A stretch of DNA of 64,000 bases, taken from Wuchereria bancrofti. Taxonomy: Eukaryota; Nematoda; Chromadorea; Rhabditida; Onchocercidae. Location of the stretch: contig SSBO01000012.1 of NCBI GenBank assembly GCA_005281725.1, forward strand, positions 7,976,866 to 8,040,865, read 5' to 3'. Numbering within the stretch: the stretch's first letter is position 1; each line of letters starts with the position of its first letter. A program made the translations under genes and the position numbers. Below the pieces are notes generated by a model, which worked only from the letters and a program-made list of their open reading frames with translations, was not told the DNA's origin and did no database searches. Positions 1 through 13,600 of this stretch are shown here, one piece after another.

Positions 1-679
1 CGATAAATTAATAGAAAATCAAATGGAAATATGCTACCAATATCCAACCAAAAATTATAACTGAAATATCACAATTTCAATTTAGAATTCAAATCATAAT
101 CACACTGCAACAATCATCAGCTACCAGTACTTCCTAAATCTTCATTGCAATGCATTTTTAAATGGCGGCATTGCAGCTATCTTGTGTTAATTTAATTACG
201 GAAAGTAATGATGCTTGTTATAAAACCAAACAGTTGCATCTATTTATGATCAATAAGAAATAAATTGTAATGAATTTTTTATGGGTTCTTCGTTCTGGTC
301 TTTTTTTCCACTTGCAATTTTTGTTTTCTACTTTTTCGTGTTCGATTTTATTATTAATATTCTACTTTGATTTCAATTAGCTTTCTTCTATGGTTTACCT
401 AGGCACCTAGGTATATTTTATATTTATTTTAGTTTTTTTTTTTTTAATTGAAATACAGATAAAATTGAAGGATTATCTTTAAAATATTCATGTGATATTA
501 CAATATAAGTGAATGTTCAGGTATATATCAAAATGTCGCTGATTGCGACAATAATAAACATTTTTATACTGCGCAGTACTTTTATTACAAAATAATTCAC
601 CTGTATGAATATTGAAGGAAAAAGAATTTTTCCTTGCAAGAAGAAAACTCTCGCTAATCTATAGCAAAGGCAAACTTAC

Positions 680-1154
680 CTATGAAAATATCTTCTGGCT
701 TGAATTTTTAAGTTTACAGCAGCTATACCATCATGAATATAACCTATAATAAACTCTCTCCTGCGTTCTTTTTTTCCTCTCCCTCTCTAGAGAATATGAA
801 CATCTTCTCTGTAGAGAGATATTACAGTTTTATAGAAAGTTAATAAACATTTCTGATCAAAATAATTTAGAAAGTTGAAGCTCTGATTGTTCGAAATTGA
901 TTGCTATTAAAGTTACCATTCACATTTAACCTTATCAAAACTTACTGATTCTTGACTGTATGAACATATCAACTAAAAATATAATATCGCATATGAAATT
1001 ACAAGTTAGCCAATAGTAAAAATAATAGGTGTAAATTTCTCTGTAAACAAATATCACAACCATAAGCAAATTATAAAAACAGCTGATGCAAACAAGTGCT
1101 GTCCAATAGTACAACAAAGACGATGTTGGCTTTACCATAAAAAATATCATTCCT
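680..1154 (-). CDS. Cyclic nucleotide-gated channel subunit (partial, S1-S2 region)
   Basis: Two adjoining exons are visible: 1154-946 (acceptor ttgcag, donor GTAAGT) and 743-680 (acceptor ttatag, donor GTAAGT), and they join in frame. The first encodes S1 (SLLYYWTALVCISCFYNLLM), a short loop, and S2 ending in DIIFLVDMFIQSR, the segment that in CNG channels reads DMFVRTRTGY. The second encodes the S2-S3 linker (SYIHDGIAAVNLKIQARRYF). Known for the family: tetrameric cation channels opened by cGMP or cAMP, used in nematode sensory cilia (TAX-2/TAX-4, CNG, CHE-6). A possible upstream exon lies near 1703-1610 (VIHYWIKTLDEKTKATCEEN), but its splice phase was not resolved. S3, S4, pore and nucleotide-binding exons were not found in bases 1-679 and should lie beyond the left edge. 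The subunit type cannot be assigned. The family call is strong; the gene limits are unknown. Confidence 0.82.
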
Positions 1155-2653
1155 CTGCAAAGGGATTTTAAATATTATTTATATTAAATATGCAAAGTAA
1201 TGATTTAAGGGAAAAGCAATGATCTGATTGCTCAAAAGGGTCATCACTTCCGAAGAAGCTAAGAATTTTTCATTATGATCATAAATTTAAAACTTATTGC
1301 CTGAGGTTAATTAAACTAAATAGAGACGCTTCACTTTTGACGTTCTAGGTCTTTTTTTAAAGGCTTTTATGTAGTGGTGCGTAGCATATCATTAGGAAAT
1401 ATCACACTGTATGATGATTCAATAATTTAAATTATCTCATTTTTTTTAATGCGAAAACTTTTGCATTGTGAAAATTTCAAAAATCAAGCAAAGTAAAAGT
1501 TGATAAATTTAATGAAATATGAAGAAAAAAAGACGATTGATAGATCGATACTTGATTTTTTGTTTGAAAATATCAATAAAACGATCATCTTTTGTAGTTA
1601 TTTCATCAGTTACAGTACATGCCACTGCTGATGTTTTCACCATTTTCTTCACATGTAGCTTTTGTCTTCTCATCTAACGTTTTGATCCAATAATGAATGA
1701 CCTCTAATTTAAAAAATTCATAACCTTATAACAAAAGAATTATTTGGAATTGATTGGAATGGAAAAGAAAAAAAATCTCCAATTAATTTCTTATAACACG
1801 TATGCTGATGATTTGAAACTATATTATTACGAGAAACTATATAAAATAGAGGCGAAAGGACTGAATTTATATTTCATATGATCCATCCATATCACAAAAT
1901 TTTTTTTTCATAATTTTTTACATCGCTTAGATTAAAGAGTAAAGAGATTAATACTAACATATCAATAATTTCCATAGCTGAAATAAACGAACCATAACAA
2001 TGAAGAAGATATCGTCCGGCTTAACGATTTAATAATCATCATCTTCAAGTCAAAATTGCTTCCCAGTGGATTTGAAATTAAACTTTTGGCTGTTCATATG
2101 TCAACTGTTTCATATTCATCAGATATTATTGGAAATAATAGTTAGACATAAGTATAAATATATTTTTAAATGAAAACTTCTTTCGCACTTCATCGTTCGT
2201 ATTAATCATATTTTCGATTTTAACACGAAAAGCTTATTAGAGTCTAATGATTTTAGTTGATAGTAGCAGTAAAGCAGTTAATGTGTTGTGTAATAGAGAA
2301 GATTTCTAGACAACTAAGATATATAAATGTTTGGTAAAATTAATATATGTATGGATAGAAAGGAGAAGATATGAAGTTTAGTTAGCAATGTGATGACATG
2401 AATTAAATGGAAGAAGTATCATCATCTTGTCACCTTGGAAACCGCCGTTTATTCTTTCTCAATCTTCCTTCAAAAATATTCAAGTATGTGAACCGAATAA
2501 AGAAACAAAAAAAGGAAAAAAACTTATGGTAGTAATGTCATTCTTGAAATCTTTTCAGCAATGAATAGTACTTATCTATTAAAATTATTATAAATTAAAA
2601 TTTAAAAATTTTTATGCCTGAGATATATTATGCAGATGTGAGACTGAATAACT

Positions 2654-2812
2654 TCAGGATATTTGACTTTTTTTAAATTCTTTAAATGTTTCATCATCAT
2701 ATCCCTTTAAGATGTAGCAATGTTCAAAGATGTATCTGTTTTCCTGACACCAGTAACAATCGGTCAAGTTGACTTTTGCACTTTTCATCGTTTGGCATGC
2801 GAATTCCGTGTA
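2654..2812 (-). pseudogene. Possible gag zinc-knuckle fragment (BEL/Pao-like)
   Basis: A 52-codon open stretch ends at a TGA at 2654. It carries CYWCQENRYIFEHC followed by a charged tail with DDETFKEFKK. The spacing C-x2-C-x9-C and the basic helix after it resemble the first zinc knuckle of BEL/Pao gag proteins, whose usual pattern is C-x2-C-x4-H-x4-C. Here the expected His is Arg, so the knuckle would be broken. No protease, reverse transcriptase, integrase or LTR was recognised nearby. It could instead be a terminal exon of an unknown gene on this strand. Confidence 0.25.
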
Positions 2813-2893
2813 TCAATGAATGGATGACTAAGTAACTAAACACGCGTATATAAACACGTTGCACAATGTCAAAGTTTCTCGAGCAAGGGTATT

Positions 2894-2962
<69 letters not shown>
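2894..2962. repeat. (GTA)23 trinucleotide microsatellite
   Basis: Sixty-nine bases of uninterrupted GTA/AGT/TAG repeat. On the minus strand two frames through it stay open as runs of Thr or Leu, which produces spurious ORFs at 2724-3069. The 3' flank (2965-3080) is richer in G+C than its surroundings. Confidence 0.97.
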
Positions 2963-3297
2963 AAAAACCATGCACTGCAATCGGTCGTGGAGGACGATAG
3001 ACAACGACCACTAATCAGTGAAGTGGCTGCTCTTCCGGCGGTCAACGAAGACATCGTCACCATCATCACATATCCATTGTTTCCCTCTTTTTGCTGCTGT
3101 TGCTACTGCATCCTTTCCTATTCATTTCCTAAACTATACGTAATAAAGGATTGCAGTAGCACTATCACATGGTGACATATGCGTGAATACTCTTATTCTT
3201 CTTCTTTTCTTGAATTATCCTTATAAAGTTAATCTAAAATTGTTTACAAAATACTGCATTTTACTAAATTTCTTATTCATAGCAAATAGCAGCAGCA

Positions 3298-5055
3298 ATG
3301 ATGACAAGTGAGCCACCAATTTTAAAGTCTGCTAGCGATAAACCCAGGTTTGATTTTCATAAGTCATGTTATTACGGCTACCTGTGAGAGTTATTACATG
3401 CGATGTTATGAAGTTCAAATGATTTACGCCACAACAGGTGTTGTAGAATGCCTAAAACTGCCGCGTCATCGTTTTACCTCAACAGTATAAGACATGACGG
3501 TCGCTTTTCATAACTACATTACCTTTTCTCATACTTCTTACCAGTGTTACTTTAGGACAAGCAGATAAACGAATTATCATTAGTAATTAACTGATTGCAT
3601 GTATGATCACTTATTTTGTATTCTGATTTAGTATTTTTGTAGATATGCACAGGACGAAATCCTGCAGTATGTGCAGCTTTCTCCGGATGAGGATTACTGT
3701 ATCCCATCAACAGCGAGGTGCTTTCCGGAGCAGTATGTACGATGGTATATCCATCTATCACATTTTTTTTTCGTGGCCTAAGATTCCTCGAAGATAGCAA
3801 AATCTAAATTTATCATGTGTTACTGTTGCCTGTATTTTGGTGATAGTAGCTAGTAAGAAATTTGTTAGTTTTCTTTTTAGAAATTATGATTTAATTCATT
3901 AAAAGATTTTTACGAATTCCTCTCCAAAAGCTCCCGGTAAGATTTCATTACGAGTCATTGTTTTGCAGTCAGCTTTCATTTGAAGATCCACAGATGGACA
4001 AGTTGTATCGGGAAACGAATGAGGCGATGTTCGAAGTATGTACTATCACATAGTTTCTTTTGTTGCACGTTTAGATGATGAAGTGGTAAGATTACATGTT
4101 GTGAATATTTAAATAAGTTTTTTGTGATAGACAGCTCATGATATATATGTTTAGGAGCTGCTCTAAATGAATGCATTCTTATTATTGCAGAAGAAGAAAT
4201 TTCTCATATTTTGGAGTTTGATATTTTATTACAGTGATTAACGGTCTAATATAATAATAATTTTAATTTAAAAAGACATCCCATTAGGAAAGTGCATATT
4301 ATAGGTGTATGATTATCTGACATTGAAATTAGAAGCAATGTTCAATGGAAAATCGGCATGTTGTTTCTATATATCTTCGATAATATTTATTGCTTTATCT
4401 GATATAATTGAATTGATAACACTCATAACAACACTTGCATTGCTGAAATAGTTCACTGTATCTAGTATGAAAGCAGAGAGAAATTAATACACGTCGTTCC
4501 ACATTTCTTAAAACTCAGTTTTGTAGCATTCGTTTCCACAGCTGTTTACAAAAGAATGGGAGAATCATTATTCTTCGTTCTGTCCGGAAAATGATTTGAG
4601 AGAGCGACGAAGGAACGCTACTGATGTGACAGAAGTTGAAGAAGAGCAGGTAGATCTTTTATTTGTTAAATCTTCTTTACCAGAAGAACTTGCTTTCTTA
4701 TATTTATTCTTCATATACTTACTCTTTTTCAGTTTCAAGCAAAGACACCTGATGACCGACTAAACAACAAAAAGGATAAAAAAGTTGAAGTATGGTTTGC
4801 TCAGAAATCCGTTACGTGCAACTGATACTATCATTATGATTTGTTTTGACCCGTAGGACAATCCAGGAAGTTCTCTTCTTAGAACAGAGAATCTAGAAGT
4901 AATGGATAGTACATCGAAATATCTCAAAAGTGCTTGAATTGTAGGAAATGCATTGTATTGGTTATTTTCAGGTTGAAGAAAAACGAGCACGGAAGCGGAT
5001 TCAACGCATCGATAAGATTGAGAAATCAAAGAAGATGAAGTGTGGTCGGGAATGA
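3298..5055 (+). CDS. Uncharacterised 165-residue protein, seven exons
   Basis: Exons 3298-3347, 3643-3732, 3969-4035, 4542-4649, 4733-4789, 4857-4898 and 4972-5055 join in a single frame to a TGA; every intron has GT...AG ends (for example GTATGT with ttgcag). The start is the first of two ATGs just after a possible trans-splice acceptor (ttcatag). The product is acidic in the middle (ATDVTEVEEEQ), has an aromatic segment FTKEWENHYSSF around residues 70-82, and ends in a strongly basic tail (EEKRARKRIQRIDKIEKSKK) that could be a nuclear localisation signal or nucleic-acid-binding segment. No signal peptide or membrane segment is seen. I do not recognise the family. The consistent phase across six introns makes the gene itself credible. 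Confidence 0.75.
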
Positions 5056-7607
5056 AGCCATTTTACAAAAGAAAACTCATTATGCATGATCTCATTCAGT
5101 TTGTGCATTGCATACTTCAGGTTTATAAATCGTTCATTCACGTCTAATGATGCAGTTGAACGGCGTAGGAAAGATCAGTTTACAAAATAATCAGTGATAC
5201 GGAATCATATACATTAGTATGCATTCTCATCGGCATTTAACTGTTCTGATTTCCAGCAACGGTGCTGTTTGATCGAAGGTGATAGTGTTCGAAGATCTGG
5301 ATTTCGCTCCACATTTTGTTACAGTGTACTGCATATCTTGAATGCGTGCAGCACAGAGCAATCTCTTCTTGTTCTATAGTTCCAAGAAGAATATTCAGAG
5401 AGGAGATGGAACTCATGCATATTGTGAGAACTTGGAATGCTTCTGTTCTTTACAGTGCTGCTCGCAAAGTTGTCCGTCCTAGCATTTCTTAAAGAACATT
5501 TGAAAGGAATTTTGATCGAAACAATTTAAGTTTCTTTTCTTTTTTTTAAAACCATTTACCTAGTTTAAATCAAATTTATATGGAGAACTTGGAGAATGCA
5601 ATTTTCAATGCAGGAAGGATGCTAACAAAATAAATTTTTATACCAGTTTGCACTGAGTCATGAAAACGACTTGTTCAAAGGAATACATCGACTTATCTGA
5701 AAGAATGCTTCACAAAATAAACATCAGCCAATAGCCCCATAAAAGAGAATGCCAATCGATGGGTTCCTTTGTTAAACAGAACATATCGAAAAAACACGAA
5801 GAAAACGACCCTGACAATACAGTGGAAGGCCACCATAATTTACACTTATTTGTAACAAGGTCGTTAGCATATAAGATAAACATGACATATTCCCTCTCCA
5901 AGAACAAATTAAATTGCGCTTCATACTTCTATATCCCAAGAATTTCTCATAAAGAAAGAAATGAACTTTGTAACAATGATTTCTGTGCATTCCAATGATC
6001 TAGCAATCTGTTAATCTATAGAACTTTGAAATAGTTCACCAAAACCGATATTTTTGTTTATAGTACGTTTTCAGCCCCCATACTACTGGGGCGTTTAACC
6101 GCTTAACTTTTCAAAAAGCTTGGCTAATGATCGAACAGTTTGTTTTGAGCGTGCTTCATGCACATAAATCAAGTCATTGTGCTTTTCTACTTGGGATAGC
6201 ATAAAGCGATATAGACAAGCATACAGACAGACAAGAAGCAAAAACAGATAAGACAGAAGGAATGCGAAAGCACTGGAAACTATTCAGAGAAAGGTGAAAG
6301 GAAAGAATACAATTATGACTTAATATTACTGACCATGAGAAATTCTAGCAATAGATAAAAATGCAAAAGTAACAATACGATATGACTATGAGGACGAAGA
6401 GAGGTTAATTTCTTAAAGGGAACAGAAATACAAAAAAACATTAACATTTGAAAAACAGACAATGGCTGGAACATTTGCATGGAAACCGCTAGGTGTCTCA
6501 TTACCCGTCATGATGTTAGTATATTGTTCAGCATTAAATGACAAAAAACTGTTAGTCACGTTGAATAAATAATCTGAATTAAATGAAAATATAAAACTAG
6601 TTACTGACCTTTACAGATCAGCAAAGCAGCTTCGAAGGATAGTCTACGTATGGTCGAAGTGCTGTAGCATCAACGGTCGAAACCCTGTACTGAGTCTTTG
6701 GTACAGTTCTTCGCTTCCTGAGCTAGAATTTCGATGAGAGAAGGTTCATTTCACAAAAAGCTTCCGGCATATGTCAAAGCAATTTTAAACAAGAAGCAAA
6801 CAGAATAACAGCCAATGACCCTAACGTTTTTAAAACATCTTAAAAGGCACATCTCACGGGGCTATTCATAACTAATAATAATTAGTAATAATGACAGTTA
6901 CAATAATAGTGATAATAATAATAACAATAATAAGTAATAATAATAATATTACTATTATTAATATCAATAATATTAACAATAATAATAATAAGTAATGAAA
7001 AAGCGAAACAAATATAAGATTCAAACTTTGAAAGTAGAAAAAGTGAAGACAACATAAGAATTTGAAGTAAATCTAAAACTACCAAAGCTATATAAGTGAA
7101 ATAAACACTAATCTAAGTAAGATCAAGAAGAAAAAAACAGAACAATACTAGCCCTTTTTAAAGATTCTAGGTGGTAGACATGAATATCATTAGGGAGGAT
7201 GAATTTCCTTGTTCATTCCCCTTCTGTTATCAGCAACTTTAGCTTTCCTTATTATTTAATCACTGCTCTTCGGTTTATTTATTACCTTATCGACCTTTAA
7301 ATCCCAGATGAGACATACAACACCGAAGCTATAAAGCTCTAGACCAAGATATGTATTAGACCGTGGAAATCAGAAGTTATACTGTAAGCGGACTAATTGG
7401 AAAAATTAGCAAACATTCGCTCAACATTATGTGAGTGTTGGTGTTTCCACAAAAAAACTGGAAAAAATAATCAGAAAAAATGTGACTGTAGCAAAATTAG
7501 CAGTAATGATACGTAAAGATGACCACAAAGCATAATAATGACCCTCACACAAGGAATAACAGGACAAGGAAAAGCGTAAAAAATCAACATACGATTTTAC
7601 TTTACTA
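5056..7607. other. Intergenic, no gene recognised
   Basis: AT-rich spacer between the gene ending at 5055 and the convergent DUF229 gene. It contains short open stretches at 5257-5495 and 6640-6760 with somewhat higher G+C but no recognisable protein or paired splice sites. Most listed ORFs here are low-complexity. Confidence 0.6.
6868..7005. repeat. A/T-rich (AAT/ATA)n low-complexity tract
   Basis: An imperfect run of aat/ata triplets with interspersed g and c, about 135 bases long. It lies in the spacer downstream of the DUF229 gene and accounts for an Ile/Asn-rich spurious ORF on the minus strand. Confidence 0.85.
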
Positions 7608-10600
7608 TTATGAATTACTAAGCGTATTGTCGATCTTATCATAGCAAACACAATACGCTGCTAAAAAATAGTTTGTGTCCATGATACAATGGGGCAAATC
7701 GCCATATCTGTTGACATGACTGATTGATGTCATATCTACTGTTACTGTATTCTTTAGTATATCATACAGTACAGTTGCCTGTAACATACAGATGATGGAA
7801 TACTCATTAAACACACGGAACCTTAATATAAATTATCTGGAGTTTTGAACAAAGCTTGACTCTCATTTCTTGTCGCAATCTGGTTTAAATAAGTCAGCAT
7901 TGAAAAGTTTTGTTTTATAACGACCGACAATCCAAAAACTTATATGCTGATGATTTAGCTGAGCATGAATTCATTAACAGAATTTGTACAAACTTTACCT
8001 CATAAAGAGCATTTCCTGGTTTCGTAACAAATCTCAACTGGTAATGTGCAAATGCAGCTTTGGTTTTGGCAACCAAATTTGGTACAAAACCATCTATATC
8101 TTTTGCATCCTTATATTTAAGCAAGTTTTCATGTGGAACAAGCCTCCAAGCATTTTCTAGCTTTACCTACAAAAATATATTCAACTTATTAAGCAGTATT
8201 TATAGATGGAAAAAAGTAGAATAGAAAATGTGCAATAGGTAAGGAGTGAAATAGTGCGTACGGACGAATTGTTTTCAATAATGTTATAATGGTTCAATAA
8301 TGAATCGTAAATTTGATGCTGCGATTAACAAACTGTAAAGATCAATAATGGCTGTTACATAAGGCATCATAGCAGGATGAAGGAGAATGTAAAAAGACAA
8401 CACATGATTTCCCTGTCATCATCAATAAGTATATCGTTAACCTTATTATAGCAAACACAATATGTCGCTAAAAAGCTTACTCGGCACACGTACTGTTTAA
8501 AGTTTGCAAAATTTCACTGGATATCTAATGTCACTTAAGAATCCAATGATTACGTTTCTTAAGCAAAATTTCATAAAAATTATTTACAAACCAATTTCAA
8601 AGGAGCACATAAGTGTCGCTGAGATTTCGTATGTGAATTGATCGTTTGGACAACAGCTTTACTCAACATGATAGATATATTTGTTTGCTCGCTATTATTC
8701 ATAGCAGATTCCCAATTTAAACATGTGCACCAGTGCGCTTCGACATCAGCCTGCAACGTGTAAAATAAAATCCACAAAATAGTTATACGTAGAAAGTAAG
8801 AGTCCTATTTCTTTTCTTTTTTGGATACTATTACCACATTTTTGGGAACTTCCCAACCAATGCAGTGGGTATATTACATCTAGTACAATGCAATCATAAG
8901 TAGTTGAACAAACATCGACTCGTACGGTTCAAAGGTTATATAGGCATTAATATATTAGTGTTGGATAAAGGACAGATTCAAAACTGAAACAACCAAATTT
9001 TGCTACTTGATAAATCTGAATTAAAAAGATTTAGTTTAAAATAAAACGGTATATGCACGATCATTTAATGATATGTAATAATATTCCAAATAGGAAACAA
9101 TTATGAGAGACGTAATGACCTACACCTAGTCGTGAACTAAAACAAGTAAAATCCTTGATAACAGTCTAGTAAACTATTCCTTAGTGCTAACACTTGAATG
9201 CTTGATAAATCCACGTATAATATGACTCCTTTTTTATCTTTTTTAATTTTCCAACTTCTGATTTTTAAATTTTTTAACTTTTTTGAAGTAATTTGAAAGA
9301 TATACCTTCAAATATGATGATACTAGTATTTAAGTATAAACAAAATATTCAAAAAGAACCTCTTCACAGGTTCTTGAAGGAGGAATTGGCCTAAAAACTG
9401 ACAAGGAACGGAATTTTACGTCACCCATAGTATTCAACTCCTGCTCTGTCGGCCAGTGAAGTATGTCAAGCAGTGTAGCGTGTATGTCGAATGGAGTTAC
9501 CAGTCTGAAATGAGGGTAAAAGAATGTATGTGAATTAAACAATCAGTAAAAGTATATTGCTTTAACACCACGGAATGTACCAATGATAAACCGTAATTGG
9601 TAGCTGTTTTAAAAAAGGGAATCATATTATACGTAGATTTACCAAACCAACAACTCGAAACAAAACAATGGAAAAATAATAGAAAAAATATAGTAAATGC
9701 TCTCAAATAATAAACCTTGCTTTATTAGCTTTCAAATTCTTCCATGCTGTCTTTCCTTTATCGCTTTCTCTGAATTTTTTCGGAAGTGAGAGGGAAAAGA
9801 ATGGAAGCCTTTCCTCCAGCTGCCCTTAAAATTGTACATCCACATTATCTTCCTAAAAATTCCTGACTAATGAACAAACAGATATAAAATTGAAAATTTT
9901 TAATGTAGTTTACGAAAACCCAGACCTTTCATCCGAACGAACCTTGATGAGTGGCGCGAAATTTAGCGAAACGATGTCCGTGATCAGCCATCACAATGAC
10001 TAAAGCATTATCAAGAGTACCACTTTCTTTTAATTTTTTAAGATTTAACATTGTATCCTCATCAGCAACTTCTACCAGATTAACATCATCATGGCTTAAT
10101 ACGCTATGGAATGCAAGTAGAAACTTCGATGTATTATATCTGTATCTCTCCATGAATTCACTGGTATACCGATACCATTCCTAAAATAGGAAAAAGCTTA
10201 CAAGAAAAGCAAAATACGCCAAAGGTATCAAAAATCGAAATATAAAATACATACAACAGTGATGAGTGAATGGATTATCCAATTTCACCTTTTAATAAGC
10301 TAATTTTCTCTCAATGCATTATTTGTCATCTTGACTGAACAAAAAAAAAAATTTTTTTCGAATTACTACTTCTTGCAAACTGTTAGGACTGAAGTGTTAA
10401 AAATTCCCACTTCAGAAAATCGCTAGTCCCACTTAAAATTAAAAACTGAGCGAATTTACAGAAAAAAACCTTGTGCATTGGCACTGAACCCAAACACTGC
10501 AAATTCGAAAACATATCCTCAGCTTTTTGAAAAAACGTCCGCACGTAATGGTCTGTTGGCTGGTTTTTAAAACCCTGAAAATCTTGATTACATAAATTCC

Positions 10601-13600
10601 GACTAACAGCTTCATGTTTTCTGAGTTTTGGCTTTCAAATTAATGCAGGCAAATAACGAACTCTGAAATTAAAGAATAACATATAAAGTAAATTCCTACC
10701 TTCAGACGATATGTAAACGTTCCAAGTTTTGCTGAGTCCTCTGCATATAAGGTTATATAACCGGCATCGGAAAAATTTCTCCATACAAATGGATATACTT
10801 CATCAACATAATTTGCTTCTGCGAAACGCTTGCTATAAAAAATACAGTTATTAAACGTTCCTTATGGTGTTAACTTTTGGTGTTATGTTAGTGGAAAGAA
10901 CAGCTATTTTTATTTGCCGAAATATGAAATATTTAAACAAAAAGTAATCCAAGTTGTTCTATTCACGTAGCAGCAAAAAAGAACAAAAATTTTTCTTGGA
11001 AATCCTAACGTTTTCTGCATATGAAAGAGTAGACAGGTACGGTTTTTTATGTAAAGCAAAAACAGATAAAAAAGAAAATGAAAAAACGGCCAATTTATAG
11101 AATATGACAAAAATCTAACCGTGTGAGAGGTAGTTCCTCTTCGGTTTGTCCAGTTAAAATCCGTATGAATGCTTGCGGAGTACCATCTCCGGCAATGTTG
11201 TATCCTTAAAAAATTGACAGGGTTATTCAATTCCATATAAATTAACTCAATAAAACAAATGGGACTGTCTGGAGTCACTTTTGCTTTGAAGATGTCTGGA
11301 AACGAAAATGAGTTACTAGATCATCAGATTCCGGTTACTTAATGTAACATTTCATCTGAAAATGGCATTATCGCATGCCCAACATGGATAGAGATAAATA
11401 TTAACTGTCTTCGTTGGATAAGTTAGTTGTAGTTCGGACGTACTCGTAAGCAAAAGATAGGCTTCCTTTTTTAATTTTATTAAATGAATGTTGCATACCA
11501 TCAAGCACAACTGCATCGAATTCTTCCTCAATATATTTGACTGTTTTCGGAAGTTTACGGCGAAATGACATCTGGGATAATGAATCAAAGCCTATAAAAA
11601 TATAGTGGTATCTTTGTTCTTAAACACAAACATATGTTACATATTTTTAACAGGAAATTCAAAGAATATGTTCAGACCTATGAAATATACGTCAAGACCA
11701 GACCAGTCTGAAGGTTTTTTGATATGAGACAAATCTTCTTCTTTTTTCCGATCGGGAACAATCGTCCACAACAAATGTTTCCTTTAAAAAGTTCTATGAA
11801 ATGAGTGTGCAGTTTTCTTTTTCTACTTTTTGATGTTCAAAGCAAATACTGGTAACAGTCATGAAGTTTTACAATTCAAACAGGTTCTTTACTCGCACCC
11901 GTAAGCACAGAAAACTTTTTGGTCTCTGGGGTGTATATCGAAAGTTACGTGTGATAAACGTTAAAATTTCAAGTAATATAATTCCTTCAACACTGCTAAC
12001 CTAAAAATGTTGACATCAATGATGATTTCTTAAAATTATCATATGGAAATTGAATGTAAACATTTCCCAGCCCTCTTTTAAACTAGAATTCCGGTATTAA
12101 ACCTTACATGGGTTACAATTACCAACTGTTTTATAAGATTTCTATTGTATATTTAGATCACATCACACTGAAAACCTGAAGACATGGTGGGGAATGATTC
12201 ATTCAGAGATTATAAGTCAGAAAAAATTAAGGTATTGAACTCGGCTTCCAAAAAACTCAATCTCGACGAACACAAACCACTTTTCTTGATCATTTCCAAG
12301 GCATTCTACAACAGCGTAATCTTTGTTCATAGGACTGCCAGATGTAATTGGAATCTGACGACCAATTTTCAATCTATTGTCATCAATTCGTTCAAAATAG
12401 GTAATAGTACATTTAATACCACCATGGCGTCTATAAAATTTCAAAAATTATTTAATTTTTAGGAAAAGTAAAACGGAAACTTCCTGTAAAAGCCAGTTTG
12501 ACAGTTATTATAAAAGAAAACAAAAGTGGCGATCAAACAAATTTTACTTGACAGCATCAGATGATATAGTGAACAATCCTTTCTCATCAACATAAGCCCA
12601 CTCTTTTTCTTTATTCTTACCACAATCGAGTGCTTCTACATGGTGAAAAAACCCGATAACTTCACTACCATTGATATTTAACTTCGGGATGCGACAAGCC
12701 TTAAAATACATTCTTTGAAGCAGATTAACGTTTGACATAAAAAAGAAAAAAAAAAATAGCACTGAGTACGCTCCCTACGTTACTAGAAGCACTGCAGTGG
12801 CTCTCTGATGCATATGTTGAATAAAACTGTACATAACCTCTAGAAATCTCTCTATGTCGAGAAAAATAAGTGGAATCAATACCTGTTCAGATTTTCTGGA
12901 AAAGTTGTGCCTTCGAGTGGCTGATTTTCGCATATCAACTGTATCAGCACCCAATACTATTATATGAGGCAACTGGAAAATACGGAAATACACAATAAGT
13001 CACAATGAATGAATGTAATCATTCAGAAAGATCGAAACTGAAACTAAGAAAAAGCTGTGTTCCAAAGAAACGCTCAAAAGTAGGGTTTGTGTAAATTCGA
13101 CAAAAATGTTCATTTCCGCGAGAAAAATTACTGTCAACTCCATGCTCAAATAAGCGCTACCGTAACTGAAAAACCGAGTTTTAGGGTGAAGCAGGAGGAA
13201 ACGTCACATAAGTTTATGGATGACTGCGCAACTTAGCATAAAATTCATGGTCTGCAGAAACAAGACCTGTCTCATTCTCTTCTTCATATTAATTCGAACT
13301 AAAAAAAACTAAGTCAGTTATTTCTATTACTTTACAAATAAAAAATAGATAAAAGAAACAACCGATGGATAAGCAACAGGTTCTTCAATCCAGTATGCAG
13401 TATCTGTTGAAGGTTTCAAGGAATATGTAAAGAAGATGAACAATGCAATAAAAGTAATAACCGGAAGTAGAAGCATGCGGAACAGTTTTCTTAAATGTCT
13501 CGGAAATCTGCCAATTCTGTTTAAATCTAAAAAGAACATGCGTGAAAGGACATCACTAACAGAAAATTTTCACAATATACAGCAACCTCTTCCCAAAAAA

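Noticed and set aside
2724..3069. Minus-strand ORFs with long Leu or Thr runs
   Set aside because: They are translations of the (GTA)23 microsatellite; the flanks do not form a recognisable protein and no good splice sites support them.
6640..6760. Possible 5S rRNA similarity (tctacgtatggtcg)
   Set aside because: Only about a dozen bases resemble 5S; the internal control region is absent.
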